Shown here piece by piece: positions 42,995 to 52,700 of a stretch of DNA of 64,000 bases. A program made the translations under genes and the position numbers. The stretch spans positions 18,471 to 82,470 of the forward strand of contig CAZUZO010000002.1 of the NCBI GenBank assembly GCA_964624765.1, in the 5' to 3' direction. The notes beneath the pieces are model-generated. The model did not search any database. It was not told the origin of the DNA and was given only the letters and a program-made list of their open reading frames with translations. Each line of letters opens with the position of its first letter. The stretch's first letter is position 1. This DNA comes from JAGTVB01 sp964624765. Lineage in GTDB: Bacteria; Pseudomonadota; Gammaproteobacteria; HK1.

Positions 42995-43118
42995 CTGTAC
43001 AAGGCCAGAGCGACCGTTTTAGACCCTTCCCTCCACTCAATCTCGCACCCTGGGGTTGCATGCCGTGATGGTAGGACTCTAATCACCCGCCGCACAAGCT
43101 CCAACACAAAAGGCGTAC

Positions 43119-43334
43119 GAAGCTGTTTTAAAAATGTCACGAGCGCCGGCAGAGCAAGGCGCACAGCGGCGACAAAATCGTCTGGAACGATTTTGAACAG
43201 CTGCAAGCTGGCCCCGAAGGGGCGAGCCCCAAGGATGGGGCGAGTCACCACCGGAGTGTACAAGGGAGTACAGAGGATGGCGAGCCGCTGCGCAACGCAG
43301 CTGAGGCAAGCGCAGTAGTTTTTAAAACAGCTTC
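43119..43334 (+). repeat. Family A element, long form
   Basis: It begins GAAGCTGTTTTAAAAATGTC and ends with TAGTTTTTAAAACAGCTTC. The flanks are TAC (left) and TAA (right), one base short of a matched T-N-A pair. The interior has AAAATCGT/ACGATTTT arms and the CCCCGAAGGGG hairpin. It ends 24 bases before the nucleoside transporter start and lies about 120 bases after slp. Confidence 0.8.
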
Positions 43335-43358
43335 TAAGGTACGGCCAGCGGAGGCGGT

Positions 43359-44606
43359 ATGCTGTTACAGGGGCTTCTCGGATTGATTGTCATCATCGGT
43401 ACCGCTTGGCTGATGAGCGAGGATCGTCGTGCGATACCGTGGAGACCCGTTCTCGGGGGGCTCGTGCTGCAGTTCGCTCTAGCGACGCTGCTCCTTAAAG
43501 CGCCGTTATTCTACGCGGTTTTTTCCCAGCTTCATGACATCCTGTTGTCTTTGATTGAGGCCACTCGTGCCGGAACGAGCTTTGTTTTCGGATTTCTGGG
43601 GGGTGGACCGTTCCCTTTCGAGGCGACCCATCCCAGCGCAAGCTTTGTGCTGGCCTTTCAGGCCTTGCCGCTTATTCTAGTCATGAGCGCGCTTTCGGCA
43701 TTGCTTTTCTATTGGCGCATATTGCCGTTGGTCGTCAGGGGGTTTGCATTACTGCTGCAGAAGACCCTTGGTATCAGCGGTGCAACCGGCCTCAGTGCGG
43801 CAGCCAATGTGTTGCTCGGTATGGTGGAAGCTCCGCTGCTAGTGCGTCCTTATCTCGAGCGACTGACGCGCGGGGAGCTATTCATGTTGATGAGCTGCGG
43901 TATGGCGACCATCGCTGGCACGGTCATGGTGCTTTATGCCAGTATCCTGGTGGAGGTCATCCCTGGGGCTATGGGGCACCTGCTCAGCGCATCAGTGATC
44001 AGTGCGCCCGGCGCGATCGTTATCGCTGCGTTGATGGTCCCGCCGGGTACCGAGGATCCGAACGGCAACCCCGTCACCATCGAACTGCCGGCCAGCAGCA
44101 GCATGGATGCCATCACGCTTGGCACCCTGCAAGGGATCAATCTGGTTCTCAATGTTGCCGCCATGCTGATCGTCTTGATAGCCTTGGTGAGTCTTGCGAA
44201 TCAATCCTTGGCGTTGCTTCCGCCCATCGGTGATGCACCGATTACCCTGCAGCGCATTCTAGGTTGGGCGATGGCACCTTTGGCTTGGCTGTTGGGTATT
44301 CCATGGCTGGAGGCGGCGACAGCAGGCTCTCTGATGGGAACCAAGCTGGTCCTCAACGAACTGATCGCCTATATCGAGCTCGCGCAACTCTCGCAGGAAG
44401 CACTGAGTGATCGAAGCCGCCTCATCATGGTCTATGCGATGTGTGGGTTCGCTAATCTCGGTAGCCTGGGGATTCTTATCGGTGGCCTTGGCTCGATGAT
44501 TCCAGCTAGGCGAAAGGAGATCGTGAGTTTAGGCCTAAAGGCTGTCCTCGCAGGGACCCTGGCCACTGGCTTGACAGCGCTGATAGTTGGCCTCTATCAC
44601 CTTTGA
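43359..44606 (+). CDS. Concentrative nucleoside transporter, NupC/CNT family
   Basis: 415 residues with about ten hydrophobic segments. CNT-family motifs are visible: GATGLSAAANVLLGMVEAPLLVRPYL, the GTVMVLYASIL loop, GTKLVLNELIAYIEL and MCGFANLGSLGILIGG. These include the conserved substrate-binding EAP and NELIAY motifs of the family. It would import nucleosides with protons or sodium. ATG at 43359, with GGAGGC just upstream. Its stop TGA is the left flank of a family A element. Confidence 0.93.
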   Translation: MLLQGLLGLIVIIGTAWLMSEDRRAIPWRPVLGGLVLQFALATLLLKAPLFYAVFSQLHDILLSLIEATRAGTSFVFGFLGGGPFPFEATHPSASFVLAFQALPLILVMSALSALLFYWRILPLVVRGFALLLQKTLGISGATGLSAAANVLLGMVEAPLLVRPYLERLTRGELFMLMSCGMATIAGTVMVLYASILVEVIPGAMGHLLSASVISAPGAIVIAALMVPPGTEDPNGNPVTIELPASSSMDAITLGTLQGINLVLNVAAMLIVLIALVSLANQSLALLPPIGDAPITLQRILGWAMAPLAWLLGIPWLEAATAGSLMGTKLVLNELIAYIELAQLSQEALSDRSRLIMVYAMCGFANLGSLGILIGGLGSMIPARRKEIVSLGLKAVLAGTLATGLTALIVGLYHL

Positions 44607-44749
44607 GAAGCTGTTTTAAAAATGTCACGAGCGCCGCCAGAGCAAGGCGCACGGCAGCGAGAAAGCGGAGTGTACAAAGGAGTACATGAGCATTTCGAGC
44701 TGCCGCGCAACGCAGCTCAGGCAAGCGCAGTCATTTTTAAAACAGCTTC
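44607..44749 (+). repeat. Family A element, short form, best terminal repeats, with TGA target repeats
   Basis: The terminal inverted repeats, counting one flanking base each side, AGAAGCTGTTTTAAAAATG and its inverse, are perfect over 19 bp (44606-44624 and 44732-44750). TGA flanks both sides (44604-44606, the nupC-family stop codon, and 44750-44752). The interior lacks the AAAATCGT/ACGATTTT and CCCCGAAGGGG blocks of the long form. The shared body is CACGAGCGCCGCCAGAGCAA, with GTGTACAAAGGAGTACATGAG and GCAACGCAGCTCAGGCAAGC near the right end. Confidence 0.88.
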
Positions 44750-44846
44750 TGAGGGCTCTATCAGGAACGGCTGGACGGAGGTAATGAGGTCGCAAGGCGA
44801 AACGGCGTTGATTTGGGCAGGCATGTTGACCGAAGATTCGGAGTAA

Positions 44847-45308
44847 ATGGCCACTATGTTGATGCAAGGAGCGCTAAGAGTGCCCCTCTTAGGGATTGGC
44901 TGGGGGTTAGTCGTACTCGCCTCTATTCTAAGCTGCAGCGGCCTGACGCAGAAAGAGCGTTATGTCAAACTCCAGCGCAGTGTCGAGAGTTATGCGAGTG
45001 ACATCCGTTGGAACCGCCTTGATGCGGCACTGAATTACATCGCAAGAAAGGATCCGGGGGCTTCCCCGGTGGACCCGGCGCGTCTTGAAGGATTTCGTAT
45101 CACGGGGTATGAGCTGGGGGCGGGTCGGCTGGCGGAGGATAGCAAGGAAGCGTCAGTCGTCGTCACCTTTACTTATTACGATACGGACTCGGGGCGATTG
45201 CGGAACCTATCCGACCTCCAACACTGGTGGTTCAACGATTCGCTGGGACGTTGGTTCCTGGACGGCGATCTCCCGAATTTTGTTCGAGAGGGGCATGAAT
45301 CGAACTAG
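44847..45308 (+). CDS. Hypothetical lipoprotein or exported protein
   Basis: 153 residues. The N-terminal hydrophobic stretch ends in a possible lipobox (VVLASILSCSG), so it may be lipid-anchored. The rest is soluble: LQRSVESYASDIRWNRLDAA, then VVVTFTYYDTDSGRLRNLSD and a final WFLDGDLPNF, which suggests a compact beta-rich domain. I recognise no named family; similar small lipoproteins of unknown role occur in gammaproteobacteria. ATG at 44847; no close ribosome site. Confidence 0.75.
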   Translation: MATMLMQGALRVPLLGIGWGLVVLASILSCSGLTQKERYVKLQRSVESYASDIRWNRLDAALNYIARKDPGASPVDPARLEGFRITGYELGAGRLAEDSKEASVVVTFTYYDTDSGRLRNLSDLQHWWFNDSLGRWFLDGDLPNFVREGHESN

Positions 45309-45397
45309 ATCCCCCGGCCGTCGTCATTATGAGGAGTCATGATTCGGTTTTCCTCGCCTTCATTCTCGGAGCGGGCGAGGATCGGCCCCTTACATTA

Positions 45398-45423
45398 AGC
45401 GCAGTCGTTTTTAGAACAGCTCC
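45398..45423 (+). repeat. Family A element, right tip only
   Basis: A remnant reading GCGCAGTCGTTTTTAGAACA and then GCTCC, followed by TGA (45424-45426). The body is missing. It marks a deleted family A copy in the 200-base gap before prfC. Confidence 0.6.
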
Positions 45424-45513
45424 TGAGCGCCGCCCGCGCGCTCCGAAAGAGCATCCCTGTCGCCACGATGCCCATGGCTGCTGAGATCATAGCGTTGAGG
45501 CCTTTTGGTAAGT

Positions 45514-47100
45514 ATGCAGTCCAATTCGATTTCTGATGAACTCGCCCGGCGGCGCACGTTCGCGATCATTTCTCATCCAGACGCTGGCAAAACGACTCTG
45601 ACGGAGAAGCTGCTCCTGTTAGGCGGAGCCATTCAGCTTGCTGGTACCGTGAAAGGCCGCAAGGCAGCACGGTATGCCACCTCGGACTGGATGGCCTTGG
45701 AGAAGCAGCGGGGCATCTCGGTCACCTCTTCGGTGATGCAGTTCGAGTATCAAGGTCGGATCATCAATCTTCTCGACACCCCCGGCCACGAGGATTTTTC
45801 TGAAGATACCTATCGGACACTCACCGCCGTCGATGGCGCACTCATGGTGATCGATAGCGCGAAAGGGGTTGAGGAAAGAACCATCAAACTCATGGAAGTG
45901 TGTCGGCTTCGAACGACGCCGATCATGACCTTCGTTAACAAGCTCGATCGGGAGGGTCGCGAACCGATTGAGATCATGGATGAGGTCGAACGAATTCTCG
46001 CTATTCATTGTGCCCCGGTGACTTGGCCGATCGGTCGCGGTACACATTTTCGTGGAGTGTATCATCTGTTAGACGATCGGGTGCGCCTGTTTCTGCCCGA
46101 GAAGGGTCAACGTCGCCGTGAGAGTCGAGTGATTGTTGGGCTGCACAATCGATTGCTCGATGAGGTACTGGGCGATCAGGTAGCCGAAATTCGAGATGAA
46201 ATTGAGTTGGTTCGAGGGGCTGGGCGCGCCTTCGATCCCAAGGAATACCTGGCCGGCCTGCAGACGCCTGTTTTCTTCGGCTCTGCCTTAAGTCATTTCG
46301 GCGTCCAAGAACTCCTTGAAAGCTTCGTGAAATACGCGCCGTCCCCCCAGCCGCGAGAAGCGAGAGAGCGTCAGGTACTGGCCAGTGAGGAGAGTTTTAC
46401 GGGTTTCGTATTTAAGATTCAGGCCAATATGGATCCGCAGCACCGCGACCGGGTAGCCTTCGTGCGTGTGACGTCCGGCTGCTATCGGCAAGGAATGCGA
46501 CTGCATCATGTCCGCGTTGGACGGGATATCCAAGTGGGGGCTGCGCTCACCTTTATGGCGAGTGAGCGGGAACGGGTGGGAGAAGCCTACCCGGGTGATA
46601 TCATTGGGTTGCACAATCACGGGACCATAAAGATCGGGGATACCTTTACCCAGGGCGAACAGCTGAACTTTATCGGTATCCCGAATTTTGCGCCTGAGCT
46701 TTTCGTTCGTGTCGTGCTGCGGGATCCCCTACGAATGAAGGCGTTGCAAAAGGGCGTGAGTCAGCTCAGTGAGGAGGGAGCGACGCAGGTTTTCCGTCCG
46801 CTTATGAGCAATGACATCATTTTGGGTGCGGTCGGAACGCTGCAGTTTGATGTGGTGGCTTTTCGACTCAAGCACGAATACGGTGTCGAATGCACGTATG
46901 CGCCAGTCAATCTCTACTCTGTTCGCTGGATTGAGGCCAAGGACCTGAAGAAGTTGGAGGATTTTCGTGACCGCAATGCGGCGAGACTGGCCTTGGATGG
47001 AGGCGGCAACCTGGCCTACTTAGCGCCTAATCGGGTTAACCTGGATCTCGCTATTGAGCGCTGGCCCGACATCGCCTTTCTGGCAAGCAGAGAACACTGA
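45514..47100 (+). CDS. prfC: Peptide chain release factor 3
   Basis: 528 residues. GTPase that recycles RF1 and RF2 after termination. G1 motif SHPDAGKTT, G2/switch region GISVTSSVMQFEY, G3 DTPGHEDFS, G4 NKLDREG and the domain II and III signatures (LSEEGATQVFRPL, FDVVAFRLKHEYGVE) are intact. ATG at 45514 begins MQSNSISDELARRRTFAIISH; an upstream TTG at 45505 is not needed. It stands alone, and the remnant integrase follows. Confidence 0.95.
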   Translation: MQSNSISDELARRRTFAIISHPDAGKTTLTEKLLLLGGAIQLAGTVKGRKAARYATSDWMALEKQRGISVTSSVMQFEYQGRIINLLDTPGHEDFSEDTYRTLTAVDGALMVIDSAKGVEERTIKLMEVCRLRTTPIMTFVNKLDREGREPIEIMDEVERILAIHCAPVTWPIGRGTHFRGVYHLLDDRVRLFLPEKGQRRRESRVIVGLHNRLLDEVLGDQVAEIRDEIELVRGAGRAFDPKEYLAGLQTPVFFGSALSHFGVQELLESFVKYAPSPQPREARERQVLASEESFTGFVFKIQANMDPQHRDRVAFVRVTSGCYRQGMRLHHVRVGRDIQVGAALTFMASERERVGEAYPGDIIGLHNHGTIKIGDTFTQGEQLNFIGIPNFAPELFVRVVLRDPLRMKALQKGVSQLSEEGATQVFRPLMSNDIILGAVGTLQFDVVAFRLKHEYGVECTYAPVNLYSVRWIEAKDLKKLEDFRDRNAARLALDGGGNLAYLAPNRVNLDLAIERWPDIAFLASREH

Positions 47101-47402
47101 GCGGCGCGCAGCCGTCCGTGGCGCATGAGCTTGTTGTTAGCACTGGCCCTCCTGCACGTCGCTCTTGCGGCCCGGTACATACCTCACCTGCCGCGCATCC
47201 ACAACCTAGACTTCCAGGCCCCGTGGCTCCAGCACTTCATAGACCGGGATCCCATACACCGCCGGTGGATTCCAGCGCCACCCCTCGACCCCGCAGGCCA
47301 ACCGCCGGTCGGCCATTGCACTGCGATCGTTGGTCATCGTCCCGAACCCCCGCCCCGGATCGTCCGTGACGTGCCGTCCGACCGCTACCCAGTGGCCCGA
47401 TG

Positions 47403-47730
47403 CCCCTACATCTTGGCGCGTTTCGCCTGGGCGAACAGCAGCTTGTCCAAGGGTTGGGCCAGCACCTCCTTGAACAGGAACACCAGCGCGTTCAACGCCA
47501 GGTTCTGGGTGCTGGCCCGCGACCTTGCTCTCCACGGCGAGATGGTCCAAGAACCGCTCGATAGCGGCCGGTGACACGTCCTGCACCTGCTGCTCGTGAC
47601 AGAACCGCAGAAAGCGCCGGCACCAGTCCCCATACGAGCGTTCCGTGCGAATCGAGTACTGCCGGGCGCGGAGCGTGCGCACCAGGGTCGCAAGGAGTAC
47701 ATCGGTGTCCGCGGAAGCCGGGACCGCGCG
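47403..47730 (-). pseudogene. Integron-type tyrosine recombinase relic (N-terminal fragment, frameshifted)
   Basis: Two overlapping minus-strand frames together rebuild the N-terminal SAM-like domain of an integron integrase. The first has RTLRARQYSIRTERSYGDWC and RFLDHLAVESKVA. After a frame change at about 47530, the second continues ASTQNLALNALVFLFKEVL, followed by QPLDKLLFAQAKRAKM and a stop. The order and spacing match IntI (YSIRTERSY, then LAVxxxVxASTQNxALxALxFLY). The catalytic domain with the R-H-R-Y residues is absent. An in-frame TGA lies upstream of the first segment. The gene is dead. Confidence 0.72.
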
Positions 47731-47910
47731 GCCCGAGGTCCTGCCGCCTCACCCGCCAACGGAAGGTCCCGGGCAAGCGTCGGATGCTCGGGTGGCCGCC
47801 CGCGGCTCCCTTCCTTCCACCAAGCCCAATCGACCCGCGCGGCTGCCGGCACGTCCGCAAGCTCCTTTTTCATATCCGATATCTATCTATCTATGTTGGA
47901 AGAAGTCGCT

Positions 47911-47997
47911 TCAGCGGACGGCTAACCGCCGCCGCTGAGCTTTGGCGTTATCGCGCCGGGACAAGCTCGGCGTATCTTACGGGGTGAGAGTCCCCGT
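47911..47997. other. Structured stretch upstream of the integrase relic
   Basis: An attI or attC site would be expected on this side of an integron integrase. TCAGCGG/CCGCTGA form an arm pair (47911-47938), followed by TTTGGCGTTAT. At 47979-47997 ACGGGG TGAGAGT CCCCGT is a perfect hairpin of the kind seen in group II intron 5' domains. Neither matches a full consensus: the canonical core GTTRRRY is not clearly present and no intron-encoded protein follows. Suggestive only. Confidence 0.3.
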
Positions 47998-48117
47998 TGG
48001 GAAAGGGTTAGCGGCTCCCCATATCGAGTGTTGGACCTGTGGCGGAGCACCCAAGTGGTAAGGAGGACTGCGAGAGGAGCGAACAAAACAGGTTAAGCGT
48101 ACACAGAGAATCCTGTA

Positions 48118-48289
48118 GCGCGTAGCGGCGACAAAAGCGTCAACGACTTTGAACAGCGTTAAGCTGGCCCCGAAGGGGCGAGCCCCAGGGATGGGGCGAG
48201 TAACCCCCGGAGTGTACAAGGCAGTACAAGTATGGCGAGCCGCTGCGCAACGCAGCTCAGGCAAGCGCAGTCGTTATTAAAACAGCTTC
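48118..48289 (+). repeat. Family A element, left-truncated
   Basis: The right two-thirds of a long-form family A copy: a CGGCGACAAAAGCG start, the CCCCGAAGGGG and GCCCC/GGGGC hairpins, and the end GTTATTAAAACAGCTTC followed by TGA (48290-48292). The left terminus is lost. It lies between the integrase relic and the glycine-zipper gene. Confidence 0.75.
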
Positions 48290-48415
48290 TGAGTCAAGCC
48301 GAAACAGATGTCGTCACAGCGTGCCTTGCGTCAAAGGGCAGGCTGCAGTCCCATAAGAAAAGCTGAGAAGTGCCGAAACGGTGACCATCGTCTATGACTT
48401 TTGGGGAGATTTGCC

Positions 48416-49036
48416 GTGTCGAGTTTCAAACAGAAGGCGCGAATACTCACGAATGGACTCGTGGCAAGTTGTCTATTCGGCGCGACTATGGTGACTGGGG
48501 ATATGGGCTTCCAAGAGGTTTATGCTGCGCCACCGCCTTGGGCTCCCGCCCACGGTTATCGACACAAGCACGGTGCTGGGCATCATTACGTTGCACATCC
48601 GCAGCCCGTTTACCATCATGCCGATGTCGGCATCCCGTATGGCACCTGTCATCGCCATGCGGTGGGGGCTATCCTCGGCGGCGTTGTCGGCGGTGTGGCG
48701 GGTGCCCAGGTGGGAAGGGGAGACGGCAAGACTGCTGCGACCATTGCGGGAACACTGCTTGGCGTACTGATCGGCAGTCATGTTGGCCGCACCATGGATC
48801 AAGCCGATCGCTACTGCACGGCGCAGGTGCTGGAGCAAGCCGCCGATCGTCAATCCATCGTGTGGCACAATCCAGAAGCGCAGGCGGAGTACCGCGTTAC
48901 GCCGGTGACAAGCTATACCCAGCAGGGGCAATACTGTCGGGAGTATCTAACGGAAGCTGAGGTTGGGGGTGTTCCCCAGCAGGTGTATGGGACGGCTTGC
49001 CGTAGCCCCGATGGCGCCTGGCAGATCGTGAATTAG
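48416..49036 (+). CDS. Exported glycine-zipper 2TM domain protein
   Basis: 206 residues from a GTG at 48416 with GGGGAG 7 nt upstream. A signal peptide is followed by a His/Pro/Tyr-rich stretch (PPWAPAHGYRHKHGAGHHY), which may bind metal, then the glycine zipper AVGAILGGVVGGVAGAQVGR and a second one, IAGTLLGVLIGSHVGRTMD. A surface-antigen-like C-terminal domain ends the protein (YTQQGQYCREYLTEAEVGG, ending ACRSPDGAWQIVN). The arrangement is that of the 17-kDa surface antigen/SlyB-type outer-membrane proteins. The role is unknown. Confidence 0.85.
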   Translation: MSSFKQKARILTNGLVASCLFGATMVTGDMGFQEVYAAPPPWAPAHGYRHKHGAGHHYVAHPQPVYHHADVGIPYGTCHRHAVGAILGGVVGGVAGAQVGRGDGKTAATIAGTLLGVLIGSHVGRTMDQADRYCTAQVLEQAADRQSIVWHNPEAQAEYRVTPVTSYTQQGQYCREYLTEAEVGGVPQQVYGTACRSPDGAWQIVN

Positions 49037-49737
49037 GGCGGCTACTCGACTCACCGCTCGGTGTTGCAGCACGTATCGTGGGCCTGCCGAGACGATGCCC
49101 GGGCGCCAACACTCCATAGGAACCCACCTTAAATCTATCCTACGACACAGTCCTTTGCTTCACCCAAGTCGCTGCAGGAGTTCGCGAGAACTCCCCGGCG
49201 GCTTCCCCGGCATACCTCCTTTTGCACTGCGGAAAGTCAGCAAATTGTGAACACGTTCGGGTCGGGGAGACCTTCGATCTGGCAACCCCTCCTACGCGCG
49301 GGGGTGAGGTGACATTTTATGCTTGATTCCGCGCCGAAGCCGTTCTCCGCGAAGCGGTTCCGTCCAACAAGCTGTTTTAAGAGTGTCGCGAGTACTGGCA
49401 GAGCAAGGCGCACGACGGCGACAAAATCGTCTAGAAGGATATTGAACCGCTGGAAGCTGGCCCCGAATGGGCGAGCTCCAAGGATGGGGCGAGCAACTAC
49501 CGCAGTGCACAAACGGGTACAGGATTATGAGCCGCGGCGCACCGCCGCTCAGGCAAGCGCAGCAATTTTTAAGACAGCTGCTAAACGATGGCCATGGCCG
49601 CCTGCGTTAGTTAGGCCTATTATCTGCCTCGGAGTGAACCCAAGCCGCTGTTTACCGTCTTGAAAATAGGGATCTCTGTAGCGGGAAGCAAAACACTCGG
49701 ACCCATACCGTCTCATTGGCCTAGACTGAGCGAGCCC
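49037..49737. other. Intergenic stretch before the beta-oxidation operon
   Basis: About 700 bases with no convincing gene. It contains a family A element (49368-49581) and a family C-like string near 49087 (GCCGAGACGATGCCC). The promoter of the downstream operon should lie within the last 150 bases. Confidence 0.6.
49368..49581 (+). repeat. Family A element, long form, diverged
   Basis: It starts CAAGCTGTTTTAAGAGTGTC and ends CAATTTTTAAGACAGCTGC. Flanks are CAA (left) and TAA (right). Body and internal hairpins are as in the long copies, with several substitutions. It is the most diverged of the long copies, so it may be the oldest. Confidence 0.78.
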
Positions 49738-52700
49738 ATGCCAGCTGGACCTCTAGCACAGAGTCGCTTGCAAATCAGCGAATCGGCCTGCCGGTGGACG
49801 GTGCGGGCCATGTCTATCCTGCGCCGGCATCTCGGTGTAAATGTGCGGTTGCACCACCGGGAAGGCCAGCTGGAAACGGGCCAAATCTTCCTTTTCAATC
49901 ATTTTGCTCGCTTCGAAACGTTCATTCCTCAGTACCTGATCTACCAGCAGACCGGTGCCTACTCGCGCTCTATTGCCGCTGCTGAGCTGTTCGCAGCCGA
50001 TGCCGCGTTCGCCAATTACCTCATGAAGGTCGGAGCGGTGCCCAACAACCATCCTCGGTTGTTGCCTTTCTTAGCCGAGGAGATCTTGCGCGGCCGTAAG
50101 GTGATCGTGTTTCCGGAAGGTGGACTGGTCAAGGATCGCCGGGTATTGGATCGCCGCGGACGCTATAGCATCTACTCCAATTCGGCGGCGAAACGGCGCA
50201 AGCATCACGCCGGTGCCGCGGTTCTGGCCCTGGTGCTGGATGCCTTGAAGAGCGCATTGCAGGCCTTCTACGTCGCCGGTGATACCCGCACGCTGCAGCA
50301 TTGGATGCAACAGCTCGGGTTCGGAAGCGTCGAGACCCTGCTGGCAGCCGTGCAGCGCCCCACGCTGATCGTTCCGGCCAATATCACCTTCTATCCACTG
50401 CGGGCCGGCGATAATGCCTTGCGCAGGGGGTTTGAGCTGCTGAAGAAGGGCCTCAGTGAATCCTTCTCGGAAGAGCTACGCATCGAGGGGAACATTCTGC
50501 TCGAGCGCACCGACATGGATGTGCGGATCGGTGATCCGGTCTCACCAAAGGTATTGTGGCATGATTGGGAGCGCAGGCTTGCAGCGCGTGTGGTGCGCCA
50601 CAGTGATTCCCTGGATGCCCTGTTTGTCTCGCACACCCAACGGAATCGGTGGGACGATGGCCTATTTGCCCGCCAAGTCCGGCGATACTCGCGTGAGCTG
50701 AGGGATCAATGCATGCGCCAGATGTATACCGGTGTCACCGTGAATTTGAGCCACCTCGCGTCGCGGCTCATTCTCGCTTTGCTTGAGCAAGGCACGACAG
50801 AAGTACCCAAGGCTTTGTTTCACAAGAGCCTTTATCTTGCGATCAAGAACGTCCAGCCGGAGCCCTCGCTCCATCTTCACGATAGTCTTATGCAGGCTGA
50901 GACGGCTGGGCAGGTGATGGCCGGTACCTGCACCGATTGGGTCGAGTTCTTGAGCTGGGCCGTGGCAGCGGAGCTGGTGCAGGTGGATCCCGAGCACTAT
51001 CGTTTCCTACCCAAGTTAACGCAAGAGCAGGCATTTCATCGCGTACGGCTGGAAAACCCGATCGCCGTCTACGCCAACGAGTTGGCGCCGGCCTCGGCCG
51101 CCGTGAGCGCGGTCGACCGAGCGCTACGCGCGGCGAGCAAACTGGATGAGCGGTCATTCGCAAAGTTGATGTTCGCAGACGAGTGCGCGACCTACGCCGA
51201 TGATAAGCAGACTTTTTCCCAGCCGCACCACCAAGAGATCAACCAACAGCAGACGGCGACAGAATCCGGCGCCCCCTACCTGCTCCTTCCGAAGCGGCGC
51301 GGTGTGGTGGGTGTGGTTCTCATCCACGGCTTGCTGGCTTCCCCGGCGGAGTTACGTGCACTGGCAGAGAAGCTCCATGCGGCGGGTTATCCTATCATGG
51401 GGGTGCGCCTCAGGGGACACGGCACTTCGCCCTGGGACCTCAACACCCGTCGTTGGCAGGATTGGTTGGATTCGGTGCACCGTGGCTACCAGATCGTTTC
51501 CGCTCTGGCAGACAGGGTCTGCCTGCTTGGGTTTTCGGTCGGCGCCGATCTGGCTCTCCGCTACGCGGCGCAACAACCGCCGAGGCTGGCCGGTGTGGCC
51601 GCGGTCTGTCCACCCCTGAAGTTCCGCAACCGCAACATGATGCTCGTGCCGCTGGTACATGGGGCCAATCAACTGATTCGCTGGAGTTCGGTGGGTGACG
51701 GACCGATGCCTTTTAGCGTGAATGTCTCGGAGCATCCGCACATCAATTATCGCCACATCCCCATTCGCGCGCTGCGCCAAGTGTCGCGCTTGGTGGGCGA
51801 GATCAAGCGCCACCTGCCGCAGGTGCACTGTCCGGTGCTGATTCTGCAGGCGAGTGACGATCCCGTGGTGGAGCCGAGCGGTGCGTTGCTGATCCATGAG
51901 CAGCTCGGTTCGTCGCTGAAGATGCTATACAGCGTGCCTGCAGACCGGCACGGTATTCTCCATGAGGTGACGCAGGGTACTTATGAGCGCCTTCAGGGAT
52001 TTCTCGATTCGCTCACCAACCCCAGCATACGGCACAAGATCGGGCGTTCCCCCTGGTGGGGAAGTAAGCATCGGTGGCTTCGCGGTTATCCCCACGGCAT
52101 CGACTGGGATGCAGCTATTCCTGCGAAACCGCTGGGTTTGATCTTTGAAGAGGCGGTTGCGCGGTTCGCCTCCCGTCCCTGCATCGATTTCCTCGGGAAG
52201 CGCTTTACCTACGCGCAGATCCAAACCCTCGTCGACCGGGCGGCTAACGGTTTGCTGGCGTTGGGGGTTTGCCGCGGCACCAAAGTCGGGCTCTGTCTCC
52301 CCAACACCCCTTATTTCGTCATCTGCTATTACGCCGTGCTCAAGGTTGGCGGCACCGTGGTTAACTATGACCCCTTGTCTGTGGCGCGTGAACTGGCGTA
52401 TCAGGTAGAGGATTCTCACACCGACATCATCGTGACGGTCGATCTGCGCCAGGTGTATCCTAAGATCGCCGCGCTCATTGGCCGCACCCGGCTTCGGGCT
52501 GTGATCGTCTGTCGAGTCGGTGATGTCTTGCCAGCGGTGCAGGGGGTACTGTTCGCTGCGCTTAAGCGCAGCGAACTGGCCTCGATTCCCACCGATCCGG
52601 AGCACATCCCCTTTTCCGACCTGGTAGACAACGACGGCCGAGGGCAGCCGGTGACTGTCGATCCGCAAACGGACATAGCGGTACTGCAGTATACGGGGGG

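Noticed and set aside
47125..47574. A plus-strand 149-codon frame after prfC
   Set aside because: It is antisense to the integrase relic; the minus strand carries the recognisable motifs.
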